From Myxococcales bacterium (GTDB lineage: Bacteria > Myxococcota_A > Polyangia > Polyangiales > Ga0077539): a stretch of DNA of 64,000 nucleotides. Both the position numbers and the translations under genes were made by a program. Position 1 is the first letter of the stretch, and each line of letters starts with the position of its first letter. Positions 35,584-43,725 of this stretch are shown in pieces. Below the pieces are notes generated by a model. It did no database searches and had not been told where the DNA came from. It worked only from the letters and a program-made list of their open reading frames with translations. Where the stretch lies: NCBI GenBank assembly GCA_016793325.1, contig JAEUKI010000013.1, positions 28,273 to 92,272 of the forward strand, written 5' to 3'.

Positions 35584-35643
35584 ACGGGATCGCGGTCGGC
35601 TCGTCTTCTCCGTGAAAAACGGTCACACTCGGCGGCACTCGTC

Positions 35644-36294
35644 ATGAACTCGATTCGCTTGCTCGCTTCGTGCTCCGCGCTCTCGCTCTCGATCGCCGCG
35701 TGCGCGTCTCCGTCGCTGCCGCAGGACAGCGGCGTGCGCGACACAGGGGTCTCAGGAGATACTGGAATTTCTCAGTCGGATGCGTCGGATGTGGCCTCGG
35801 ACACGGCGTCGCCGAGCGACGTTGCGACGCCGATGGACGTCGCGTCGCCGAGCGACGTGATCTCTCCGAGGGATGTTCCCAATCCGCCGAACGACGTCGC
35901 GAGCGACAACCCATCGCCGACGGACTCGGGCGCGCTCTTCTGCATGCTCCCCCTCGGTGGAACCTGTCCCGCCGGAACCACCTGCCCCGCGGGCGACGGC
36001 TGCAACCGCTGCTCGTGTCCGGACACGGGCGGCACCGCGGCTTGCACGCGCATCGCGTGTCCTCCCGACGGCGGCGTCTCGACCGACGGTGGAACGGGCG
36101 CGTGCCGAACCGCGGGTGACTGCCGCATGTTCGAGAGCTACTGCGCGACCGAGCCTTGCGCGTGCATTCCGTTGTCGAGCGCGGATCCCGACCCGCGATG
36201 CGACGGACGGACCGTGACCTGCTTCGTTCCTCCGTGCCGAGGGCAGAGCGTCGATTGCGTCGCGGGCCGCTGCGTCCTCGCGGGATCGATGTAG
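35644..36294 (+). CDS. Small Cys-rich lipoprotein
   Basis: 216 residues. Signal peptide ends LSIAAC (Cys20). Linker of SPSDVATPMDVASPSDV-type repeats to about 95, then a 115-residue domain with about 18 Cys (CPAGTTCPAGDGCNRCSCPDTG; CRTAGDCRMFESYCATEPCAC) that must be disulfide-rich after export. No catalytic motif. The same linker style occurs in the lipoproteins at 16566 and 25672. Followed by 236 bp (36295-36530) in which I see no further gene. Confidence 0.65.
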   Translation: MNSIRLLASCSALSLSIAACASPSLPQDSGVRDTGVSGDTGISQSDASDVASDTASPSDVATPMDVASPSDVISPRDVPNPPNDVASDNPSPTDSGALFCMLPLGGTCPAGTTCPAGDGCNRCSCPDTGGTAACTRIACPPDGGVSTDGGTGACRTAGDCRMFESYCATEPCACIPLSSADPDPRCDGRTVTCFVPPCRGQSVDCVAGRCVLAGSM

Positions 36295-36530
36295 CGACGT
36301 CGCTGCGGGCGTCGCGCGCGGGAGCCCGCACGCAACCGAGCGTTGCGCACAACTGCACGCCTGTCGGGCTTGTCGTTTCGGACCTCGGGTTTCATGGCTC
36401 CCGCCGCCCAACGTACAGCGGCTCCGCCTTCCGTTGGCTACACGCCACACAAAACTCCCTGGATATTTCCCGGGAGATGGCTCGATGCGAGTAGTCCTTC
36501 CAACGGGGCGTCGCGATAGGAGGCCCAACC

Positions 36531-37616
36531 GTGTCCGACAGTTCGAAGCTCTTTAGTCCCGCAAATCTCGGCTCGATCTCGCTGCGCAACCGCATCGTGA
36601 TGGCGCCCATGACGCGCAGCCGCGCGATCGGCAACGTCCCGAACGAGCTCATGGCCGAGTACTACGGCCAGCGCGCGAGCGCCGGTCTCATCATCACCGA
36701 GGGGACGTCGCCCGCGCCCGAGGGCCTCGGCTACGCGCGCATCCCCGGCGTCTTCACCGACGCGCACGTCACCGGCTGGAAGCTCGTCACCGACGCCGTC
36801 CACGCCCGCGGCGGAAAGATCTTCGTGCAGCTCATGCACACCGGTCGCGTGGGTCATCGCGACAATCTCCCCGCAGGCGCGAAGCTCCTCGGGCCGAGCG
36901 CTGTTCCCCTTCCGGGCGAGATGTACACGGACACCAAGGGCCCGCAGCCGTTCGAGACCGCGGAGGCCATGAGCGCCGCCGAGGTCGAAGCGGCGATCGA
37001 GAGCTTCGTGCACGCGAGCCGCACGGCGATTCGCGCGGGCTTCGACGGCGTCGAGCTCCACGGCGCCAACGGGTATCTCATCGAGCAGTTTCTTCACCCG
37101 CACACCAATCGACGCGACGACGCGTGGGGCGGAGACGTCTCGCGCCGGCACGCGTTCGCCCTCGAGGTCGCGCGACGCGCCTCGGCGGCGATCGGCGCAG
37201 AGCGCGTGGGCATTCGCTTGTCGCCGTACGGCGTGTTCAACGACACGCCGCCGTACGACGGGATCGACGCTTCGTACTTCGCCCTCACCGAGTCGCTCGC
37301 CAAGACGAACATCGCGTACGTCCACCTCGTGAATCACAGCTCGATGGGCGCGCCTGCGGTCCCTGCGTCGCTCATCGAGGGCATTCGTTCGCGCTGGAAG
37401 AACACGCTCATCCTCAGCGGCGGCTACGACAAAGAGCGCGCGGAGAAAGACCTCGCCTCGGGCCTCGGCGACCTCGTCGCGTTCGGTCGGCCGTTTCTCG
37501 CCAACCCCGACTTGCCGGCGCGACTCGCCAACGGCGTGGCGCTGCAGGCTCCGGACTTCTCGACCTTCTATACGCCCGGGCCCAAGGGCTACACGGACTA
37601 CCCCACCGCGACCTGA
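36531..37616 (+). CDS. Old yellow enzyme (FMN alkene reductase)
   Basis: 361 residues from GTG 36531 with AGGAGG-like ATAGGAGGCC upstream. TIM-barrel flavoenzyme: N-terminal NRIVMAPMTRSRA, substrate-anion pair in GVELHGANGYLIEQFL (His/Asn, H-x2-N), the HTNRRDDAWGGD loop and C-terminal FGRPFLANPDLPARL. Reduces activated alkenes, nitro compounds or quinones with NADPH. NemA/Xen-type by length. Convergent with and overlapping the Coq4-like gene by 19 bp. Confidence 0.92.
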   Translation: MSDSSKLFSPANLGSISLRNRIVMAPMTRSRAIGNVPNELMAEYYGQRASAGLIITEGTSPAPEGLGYARIPGVFTDAHVTGWKLVTDAVHARGGKIFVQLMHTGRVGHRDNLPAGAKLLGPSAVPLPGEMYTDTKGPQPFETAEAMSAAEVEAAIESFVHASRTAIRAGFDGVELHGANGYLIEQFLHPHTNRRDDAWGGDVSRRHAFALEVARRASAAIGAERVGIRLSPYGVFNDTPPYDGIDASYFALTESLAKTNIAYVHLVNHSSMGAPAVPASLIEGIRSRWKNTLILSGGYDKERAEKDLASGLGDLVAFGRPFLANPDLPARLANGVALQAPDFSTFYTPGPKGYTDYPTAT

Positions 37617-38311
37617 GCGCGGCTCGTCCCCGCGGGAACGACGTCGAGCTCTTCGCGCACCTCGCGTAGCGGGCGGCTCCACCAGTCCGCCCAACGCACG
37701 CCGAAGAAGGGCTTCGCGCGACGCCCAATGGCCCACCCTTCGGCGATCGCGTCCATGCGCCGATCCGCGTCGTGCATCGCGACGAGCATCGTGTTGAGCA
37801 GCCCCGCGGACATGATCGCGTACGAGAGCTTCGCGGGAAACTGCGCCGCGTAGAACGCCTGCAGCCCGAGCTCTCCCGCGACGTCCACGCCGAAGCCCGT
37901 GACCGTGTGCCACACGTCGTGCGTCTCGTAGAGGTGCGCGTCGAGAAACGACAGCTCGTCGCGAGACTCGCGCACAGGCAGCGCCCCTGGGTCGAGGTTG
38001 TACGCCCGCATGTTGCGCGCGAACGCGCCGCCCAACGTGTCCGCGGGGAGCGTCGCGAGCGTATCGAGGTTCACCCGCCCGATGCGAGGGCGCGCGGCGA
38101 GCGCGTCGCGTCCGCGAGCGTCCTTGCGAAAGTGCTCGAGCATCGCGCGCAGCGTCGCTTCGTCCGCGACGTGATCACGAAGCGCGAACACCTTCTCGAG
38201 CTTGTTCGGGTCGCGCACGAGCGTCGAGTACGCAGAGAGCCCGAGCGCCGCGCGCTCGATGGTGCGAAGGCGCTCGCGAACCGAGCGCACTGAGAGCATT
38301 TCGTCCGTCAT
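37598..38311 (-). CDS. Coq4-like protein
   Basis: 237 residues from ATG 38311 (38323 and 38299 are in-frame alternatives). The Coq4 signature HDxxH lies in ETHDVWHTVTGFGVDVAGELGLQ, a zinc-dependent site in family members that support ubiquinone-precursor processing. Helical throughout; no signal peptide. Divergent from the TetR gene, with a perfect inverted repeat between them, and overlapping tail to tail with the old yellow enzyme. No other quinone-biosynthesis genes in view. Confidence 0.82.
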   Translation of the reverse strand: MTDEMLSVRSVRERLRTIERAALGLSAYSTLVRDPNKLEKVFALRDHVADEATLRAMLEHFRKDARGRDALAARPRIGRVNLDTLATLPADTLGGAFARNMRAYNLDPGALPVRESRDELSFLDAHLYETHDVWHTVTGFGVDVAGELGLQAFYAAQFPAKLSYAIMSAGLLNTMLVAMHDADRRMDAIAEGWAIGRRAKPFFGVRWADWWSRPLREVREELDVVPAGTSRAQVAVG

Positions 38312-38442
38312 TCGAGCACCCATTGTTCTTTCGTTGCTTCGCCCGAGCGTGGTCGCGAGCGACGAGACGCTCCCCCCGCGCGAGCTCGCGCAGAGGCTCT
38401 CGCGCGGCGAGTCCTCGAGGCCGTTTCGTAGCGAAGATGAAT

Positions 38443-38462
38443 ATGCGAGCATTCACTCGCAT
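38443..38462. promoter_or_regulatory. Candidate TetR operator
   Basis: Perfect 7-bp dyad ATGCGAG-6nt-CTCGCAT, 38 bp upstream of the TetR start and 132 bp upstream of the Coq4-like start. CTCGCATTCG occurs at 38456-38465 and again at 38469-38478. This fits a TetR dimer or dimer-of-dimers site controlling both divergent genes. Confidence 0.6.
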
Positions 38463-38499
38463 TCGCTACTCGCATTCGAGGGCGTGCCCGAGGGCGCTG

Positions 38500-39165
38500 A
38501 TGGCAACGAGAAAAGTGCGGACTTCACCGCGCAAACGACCGACGCAGGACCGCTCGAAGCAGACCGTGGACACGATCGTCGAGGCCACCGCTCGCGTTTT
38601 GGTCTCCGAGGGGTACGAGCGCGCGACGACCAACCGCGTCGCCGAGGTCGCGGGCGTCAGCGTGGGGTCGCTCTACCAGTATTTTCCCAGCAAAGAGTCG
38701 CTCGTGGCCGCGGTGGTCGACCGGCACTCCGACCACATGATGTGCGTGTTTCGCGAGGCGATCGCCGGCGCCGCGACGCTCCCGCTCCGCGAGGGAGCGC
38801 GCGTCGTGATCACGGCCATGGTCGACGGCCACGACGTCGAGCCCGAGCTGCATCGCGTGTGCGCCGAGCAGATCCCGCGCGTCGGAAGGCTCGGTCGATT
38901 GCTCGAAGACCTCGACACGCACGCGAGCCCCTCGCTCGTCGCGTACCTCCAGTCGCGCGCGCACGAGCTCGTCGTGAAGGACATCGAGCTCGCGACGTTC
39001 GTGCTCGTTCACTCGGTCGAGACGGTCCTGCACCGCGTGCTGTCCACGCGTCGCGTGGTGCCTCGGGACGTGCTCATCGACGAGCTCACGGCCCTGTGCC
39101 TGCGCTATCTCACGGCGACGGCCCCCGACGAGCCCGCGCGCGCTCAGCGCACGGTGCGCTCGTAG
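38500..39165 (+). CDS. TetR/AcrR-family transcriptional regulator
   Basis: 221 residues from ATG 38500; longer in-frame extensions upstream would run through the operator. The DNA-binding domain is RSKQTVDTIVEATARVLVSEGYERATTNRVAEVAGVSVGSLYQYFPSKESLVAAV with the typical YQYF recognition end. The C-terminal ligand domain contains FVLVHSVETVLHRVL, similar to TetR proteins of the AefR type. Likely represses the divergent Coq4-like gene and itself. Confidence 0.88.
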   Translation: MATRKVRTSPRKRPTQDRSKQTVDTIVEATARVLVSEGYERATTNRVAEVAGVSVGSLYQYFPSKESLVAAVVDRHSDHMMCVFREAIAGAATLPLREGARVVITAMVDGHDVEPELHRVCAEQIPRVGRLGRLLEDLDTHASPSLVAYLQSRAHELVVKDIELATFVLVHSVETVLHRVLSTRRVVPRDVLIDELTALCLRYLTATAPDEPARAQRTVRS

Positions 39166-39944
39166 TCTTCGTAGCGAATCTTCGCGATCACCGAGCGATC
39201 GTGCGCGCGAACGACCACGCCTTCGGGGTGTCCGTTGGCCTTGTCCGACAACGGCGCGAGCGTCTTCGGCAACGTCGCCTTCAGCCACGCGAACGTCTCT
39301 GCGACGCCCTCGGGCGGCGCGCTCGCTTCGATCCGCGGCGTGCGATCGACGCCGATCGTCTCGGAGAGCGCCGCGAGCGCGTGCTCGTCGAGCCACTGTT
39401 GTTTGCTGTCCTCGCGCCACGCGGCGAGCTGCTCGGGCGTGAGCTTCTCGCTGCGCACAGCGAGGGACTCGAGGTCCTCGCGCCACGCGTCGAACACACG
39501 AAACCCGAAGCGCCCCGCGTCTCCAGCGGTGTACTCTTTGGACGCGGCGGTCACCTTGCCTCCGTACACTTCGCCGTAGATCGCGAGGACCGAGGGAGCG
39601 CCTTCGGCTACCGCGAGCGCGCTCGCGCACCGCTCGGCGATCGCGCGAACGGCCTCGACGATGCCGAGCGCAGGGTTGCTCACGAGGTCGCCGCGCGCGT
39701 GGAGCCACTCTTCGCGAGACCCGATGAGGTACTCGCCCGTGTGCGGCAAGAGCACGATGCGCGTGTTGGTCCCGTCGATCTTCTCGGTGACGATGACGCG
39801 TTCGGCCGCAGAAAACACGCGGTTTCGCTCGGGTCGAAGGCGACCCCTGTCGCCGAGCGCGTGGTACGTGAGGATCGACGGGTACTTCGTCAGCGAGTTG
39901 AGCTTCGCGAGTCCAATGCGAGCCACGAGCGCGCGGAGGTTCAT
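39144..39944 (-). CDS. RNA ligase-family nucleotidyltransferase
   Basis: 266 residues. Motif I is TEKIDGTNTRI with the adenylated Lys55 (K-x-D-G). Motif IIIa-like is RFGFRVFDAW, motif IV EGVVVRA and motif V VIAKIRYEDYERT near the C-terminus. This is the core adenylyltransferase fold of the Rnl2-like family; no added OB-fold or kinase domain, and no RtcB partner. Probably seals or adenylates RNA ends; whether for repair or as part of a defence system is not shown. Overlaps the TetR gene tail to tail by 22 bp. Confidence 0.82.
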   Translation of the reverse strand: MNLRALVARIGLAKLNSLTKYPSILTYHALGDRGRLRPERNRVFSAAERVIVTEKIDGTNTRIVLLPHTGEYLIGSREEWLHARGDLVSNPALGIVEAVRAIAERCASALAVAEGAPSVLAIYGEVYGGKVTAASKEYTAGDAGRFGFRVFDAWREDLESLAVRSEKLTPEQLAAWREDSKQQWLDEHALAALSETIGVDRTPRIEASAPPEGVAETFAWLKATLPKTLAPLSDKANGHPEGVVVRAHDRSVIAKIRYEDYERTVR

Positions 39945-40059
39945 GATCGGGGCGCGCAGGGTGCGTCGGACCTGTGCAATTGCAAGACTCGTCTGGCCGC
40001 GCAGATGGCCCTACAGCTACGCTCCCGCAGGAACAGGGCGCTCACGAGGAGGTTCGTCG

Positions 40060-40677
40060 ATGACAGTCCCCATGGATCTCGAAGCGCGCGTCCGCGCGCG
40101 CATGACGCGCACAGGTGAGTCGTACACGACGGCCCTCGCCGCGACGAAGCGCGCAGAATCGCTGCAGCCGCCGCCGTCACCGATCGCGGGGTGGATCACC
40201 GCGGGCGACGCTCCGTGGGGCTATCGCTTCGGCGTAGACGTCGAGGAGGGCGTGCGATCGGCTCGCATCGAGCACATCGACCCGACGTGCCAGGGCTTCG
40301 CGACGCTCATGCAAATGATCGACGCCGCGGACTATCGCGCGAAGCGCGTGCGGTGGAGCGCGGAGGTCCGCTGCGACAACATCACGAATTTTGCAGGCCT
40401 GTGGATGCGCGTGGACGGTCGGGCGCGAGAGATCCTCGCCTTCGACAACATGAGCGAGCGCCCGCTCGTGGGCACGCGCGCGTGGGCGCGAGCGGACGTG
40501 GTGCTCGAGGTCGACGACTCCGCGCTGGCGGTCGCGTTCGGCGCGCTGCTCCATGGGCCAGGGACGCTCTCGTTTCGTCGCGCGAGCTTCGAGGCCGTGG
40601 CGAGCGACGTCCCGGTGACGGCGCAATCCATCGCGACGCACCCGAGACAGCCGCGCAATCTCTCGTTCGACCCGTGA
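40060..40677 (+). CDS. AraC effector-associated-like beta-sandwich protein with short N-terminal helix
   Basis: 205 residues from ATG 40060 with a good GAGGAGG site. The first 30 residues (DLEARVRARMTRTGESYTTALAAT) are a short helical segment of the kind found in small DNA-binding or toxin-antitoxin-related proteins. The rest resembles the stand-alone effector domain often fused to AraC-type regulators (AGLWMRVDGRAREILAFDNMSERPLVGT; ADVVLEVDDSALAVAFGALLHGPGTLSF). Could act as a regulator; target unknown. Confidence 0.6.
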   Translation: MTVPMDLEARVRARMTRTGESYTTALAATKRAESLQPPPSPIAGWITAGDAPWGYRFGVDVEEGVRSARIEHIDPTCQGFATLMQMIDAADYRAKRVRWSAEVRCDNITNFAGLWMRVDGRAREILAFDNMSERPLVGTRAWARADVVLEVDDSALAVAFGALLHGPGTLSFRRASFEAVASDVPVTAQSIATHPRQPRNLSFDP

Positions 40678-40722
40678 GCGACGGGGCTCGCTCGAACGTC
40701 GAAATCGGTATCGTCCGGCGCG

Positions 40723-41118
40723 ATGAGACTTCGGTTCTCCTACGCGTGTTCGGTGTCCGCGTCGGACATCCTCCAACCGAGCGCGACCGCGGTCGAACGG
40801 CAACGCCTAACGCACGTCGGTCGCCTGCGGCTCGGCGCGTTCGACCCCGCGTTTGTCGCGCCCGATTCGCTCGCGCTGCCGATGGGCGTGGCGAGCGACG
40901 AGGTGTTTCAACTTTGGCACGGGACGAACAGCGCGCAGTGGAAGTGCGCTCTCTTGGCGACCGGCGCAGAGGCTGTCGTGTTCGAGTATCGAACGGCGCT
41001 CGTGCTCGACTACACGATTCAGTCGTCGTTCGAGCTCGGGTGTCCGCAGCTCGAGTGTGACTGGGAGCACGAGTGCATCGGCGAAGAGTGCGGATTGTGC
41101 ATCTGGTGCACGAAGTGA
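40723..41118 (+). CDS. Small protein with Cys-rich C-terminus
   Basis: 131 residues, no signal peptide. Core is beta-rich without recognised motif. The C-terminus has seven Cys in about 25 residues (CPQLECDWEHECIGEECGLC followed by IWC), suggesting a metal site in the cytoplasm. Lies 45 bp after the AraC-effector-like gene on the same strand, so possibly co-transcribed. Not recognised. Confidence 0.5.
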   Translation: MRLRFSYACSVSASDILQPSATAVERQRLTHVGRLRLGAFDPAFVAPDSLALPMGVASDEVFQLWHGTNSAQWKCALLATGAEAVVFEYRTALVLDYTIQSSFELGCPQLECDWEHECIGEECGLCIWCTK

Positions 41119-41125
41119 CGCGCGA

Positions 41126-42037
41126 TCACCGTCCGCGCGCGAGCGCGCGAAAGCTCTCGGCGATCCGATCCGCGACGACCCTCACCGCGGGGCGCGCTGC
41201 GACATCCGGGTGAACGACGAGCCACACAGGGCGCGTCCCGAGGTGCTCGAGCGCGACTGCTTCTTCGAGTCCTGGAATCGTGTCGCCCCACGCCCGCGTG
41301 AGCGCCACGAGCCCGTGTCCGCGCAGCGCGGCTTCGATCAACGCGGGCATGCTCGACGAGCGAAACGCGATTCGAACGCCCGCGTACGCCGCGAGCCATC
41401 GCGCCTCGGCAAGCCCCGCGAGCTCCGCCGACGGAACCAGCACGTCGTGCCCCGCGAGCTCGTCCGCGGACCGAGGCCGACCTCGGACGCGCAGGTACTT
41501 CTCCGACGCGAACAGCGAGATCCCGAAGCGCGCGAGCAGCCGCACGAGCAGCTCGGGCTCCTCGGTCTTCGCGACGCGAATGCTGATGTCCGCCTCGCCG
41601 CGACGAAGGTCCACGCTGCGATTGGCGCCGAGCACCTCGAGCTCGAGCCCGGGGTGTTCGTCGCGCAGCGAGAGCAGTCCGTTGGCGACGAGGCTCGGAG
41701 CCATTCCCTCGGTCGTCGCGATGCGAACGAGCCCCGAGACCTCGTGTCCTCCTGCGACGCCCGCGCCTTCGAGCGCGCGGATCTCGGACTCGGCGCGCTC
41801 GGCGTTGCTTCGCAAGCGCTCGCCCAACGGCGACAGGCGCAGTCCTTCGCGCGTCCGTAGAAACAGTCGCGCCCCGAGCGATCGCTCGAGCGCGGCGAGT
41901 CGACGGCTCGCGGTGGACTTGTCGACGCCGAGCGCCTTCGACGCTCCGAGCAGGCTCTTGGCGCGCGCCATCGCGAGAAATACCCGGACATCGTCCCACT
42001 GAATCGGCGTACGCGATTTCGCAATGCCTCGTTGCAC
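41126..42037 (-). CDS. LysR-family transcriptional regulator
   Basis: 303 residues from GTG 42037, preceded by GGAAGG. N-terminal winged HTH ([46 protein letters not shown]) and a periplasmic-binding-protein-like ligand domain (VRIATTEGMAPSLV...PGLELEVLGANRSVDLRRGEADISIR). Divergent from the MDR gene with only 46 bp between starts, the usual LysR arrangement for controlling its neighbour. Confidence 0.9.
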   Translation of the reverse strand: MQRGIAKSRTPIQWDDVRVFLAMARAKSLLGASKALGVDKSTASRRLAALERSLGARLFLRTREGLRLSPLGERLRSNAERAESEIRALEGAGVAGGHEVSGLVRIATTEGMAPSLVANGLLSLRDEHPGLELEVLGANRSVDLRRGEADISIRVAKTEEPELLVRLLARFGISLFASEKYLRVRGRPRSADELAGHDVLVPSAELAGLAEARWLAAYAGVRIAFRSSSMPALIEAALRGHGLVALTRAWGDTIPGLEEAVALEHLGTRPVWLVVHPDVAARPAVRVVADRIAESFRALARGR

Positions 42038-42083
42038 CAACGCACCTTCCCGCACACTCGTACGCGGCGCAAGGTCGACGCCC

Positions 42084-43094
42084 ATGACCGACACCTACCG
42101 AGCGACGATGTTGCAGAAGAAGGGCGGACCCGAGGTGCTCGAGAACGTCGAGCTCCCGATGCCTCACCCCGGTCCCGGTGAGCTGCGCGTGCGCGTTGGC
42201 GCGACGGGCGTCGGCTCGACGGACGTGACGATGCGTCGCGGGTACTACCCGTACGCGCCGGCGATCCCGTTCGTTCCCGGGTACGAGAGCGTGGGGCGCG
42301 TGGACGCGGTGGGCGAAGGCGTCACTGGATTCTCTGTGGGCGATCGCGTCGCGGCGCTGCTCGTGCACGGCGGGTACGCGACGCACGTCGTGCGCGCGGC
42401 GGACGAGTGGGTGAAGGTCCCCGCGAGCCTCGATGACACCGACGACGCTACGGTGGTCGCGCTGATCTTGAATTATATCACTGCATATCAAGCGATCCAT
42501 CGCGTCGCGAGAGCGCAGCCCGGACAGACGGCGCTCGTCAACGCGGCGGCGGGAGGCGTCGGGCAAGCGCTCGTCGAGCTCTTGCGGATTCACGGCGTTC
42601 GCGTGATCGCCGCGGCCAGCGCGCGCAGCCACGAGCTGCTCCGCGCGATGGGCGCAGAGCCGATCGAAGGCCGCTCGGCACCCATCGACGTCGGGGCCCT
42701 CGCGCTCGCGAAGGACGGGGTCGACTGCGCGTTCGACGGCGTGGGCGGCGCGCAGCTACGAGAGAGCCTCCGCGCGACGCGACGCGGCGGGATCGTCGTC
42801 TGGTACGGCTTCATGGGAACGCAAAACTCCCTCGTCGCCGTCGGGCGAAACTACATGGACCTCGCCCTCGCGCCCCTTCGCCGCAAGCGCGCCGAGTTCT
42901 ACGGAATCACCGCGCTCTACCGCAAGGACCCAAAGCCCCTACGCGAAGACCTCCCGAAGCTCTTCGCGCTGCTCGCGGACAAGAAGCTCTCGCCCCGCAT
43001 CGCGCTGCGTTTGCCCCTCGATCAGGCGCGCGAGGCAAACGTCCGCATCGAGCGAGGCGGCCTCGACGGAAAGATCGTCCTCGTGGCTTCGTAG
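42084..43094 (+). CDS. Quinone oxidoreductase-like MDR protein
   Basis: 336 residues from ATG 42084. Medium-chain dehydrogenase/reductase without structural-zinc cysteines. Cofactor motif AAAGGVGQALVELL (NADPH-binding AxxGGVG), substrate-domain start MPHPGPGELRVRVGATGVGSTDVTMRRGYY. Likely reduces quinones or enones with NADPH. Probably regulated by the divergent LysR protein. Confidence 0.88.
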   Translation: MTDTYRATMLQKKGGPEVLENVELPMPHPGPGELRVRVGATGVGSTDVTMRRGYYPYAPAIPFVPGYESVGRVDAVGEGVTGFSVGDRVAALLVHGGYATHVVRAADEWVKVPASLDDTDDATVVALILNYITAYQAIHRVARAQPGQTALVNAAAGGVGQALVELLRIHGVRVIAAASARSHELLRAMGAEPIEGRSAPIDVGALALAKDGVDCAFDGVGGAQLRESLRATRRGGIVVWYGFMGTQNSLVAVGRNYMDLALAPLRRKRAEFYGITALYRKDPKPLREDLPKLFALLADKKLSPRIALRLPLDQAREANVRIERGGLDGKIVLVAS

Positions 43095-43111
43095 CGACGC
43101 CACGAGATCGC

Positions 43112-43684
43112 TCAATGGAGTTCGTCTTCGTGCTCGACCGAGAGCCAGAACAGCGGCCCGTGTGAGCGCCGTACGGGGGCGTCTGCGATGCGCGTTCGCC
43201 CTGCAAATCTCCCGACCATCGCGAACGGCGCCGTGGTGAAATGCACCGCGCGATCCGCCCCGAGCGGGCCAGGATCGTACGGGGCGCCCATCCCGCCGTA
43301 GCGAAACACGAGCTGTCCAGACTCGAGCGCCCAGCGACTCCGCTGCCACTCGAGGCAAGGGCTGTCTCCGCGAACGAGCTCTCGCTCTGCGCGCACGCGA
43401 CCACGATCGAGCACGACGAGCCAATCGCGATACGCGCGCTCTCCGGCGCACTGCGGTCGACCCGTGCGTACGCGCACGACGGCGAGGGATGCTCCTCGCG
43501 CGTTTGTGCCCGCTGCGAGCACGGACTCGACGGTGCATCGCGCGTGTGTCCTGCAAATCGCCCGGTGAATCTGCGCGCTCGACGCGGCAAACGTGGGGGG
43601 CGTCGATTGTCCGTAGGCGCCCTCTGCGAACGCGGTTGCCGCCATCGCTGCGCACGCAAGCGCTCGACTGTGTACGCGGGCCAT
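43112..43684 (-). CDS. Exported protein of unknown function
   Basis: 190 residues from ATG 43684. Sec signal ARVHSRALACAAMAATAFAEGAYGQS. Two Cys pairs (ICRTHARC; CAGERA...CLEWQ) suggest disulfides. No recognised family. Same strand as and 41 bp downstream of the WD-like gene, so perhaps co-transcribed. Confidence 0.5.
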   Translation of the reverse strand: MARVHSRALACAAMAATAFAEGAYGQSTPPTFAASSAQIHRAICRTHARCTVESVLAAGTNARGASLAVVRVRTGRPQCAGERAYRDWLVVLDRGRVRAERELVRGDSPCLEWQRSRWALESGQLVFRYGGMGAPYDPGPLGADRAVHFTTAPFAMVGRFAGRTRIADAPVRRSHGPLFWLSVEHEDELH

Positions 43685-43725
43685 CGAAGAGAACGATAGC
43701 TCGCGGCGCGCGAGTCGGCGATCGC

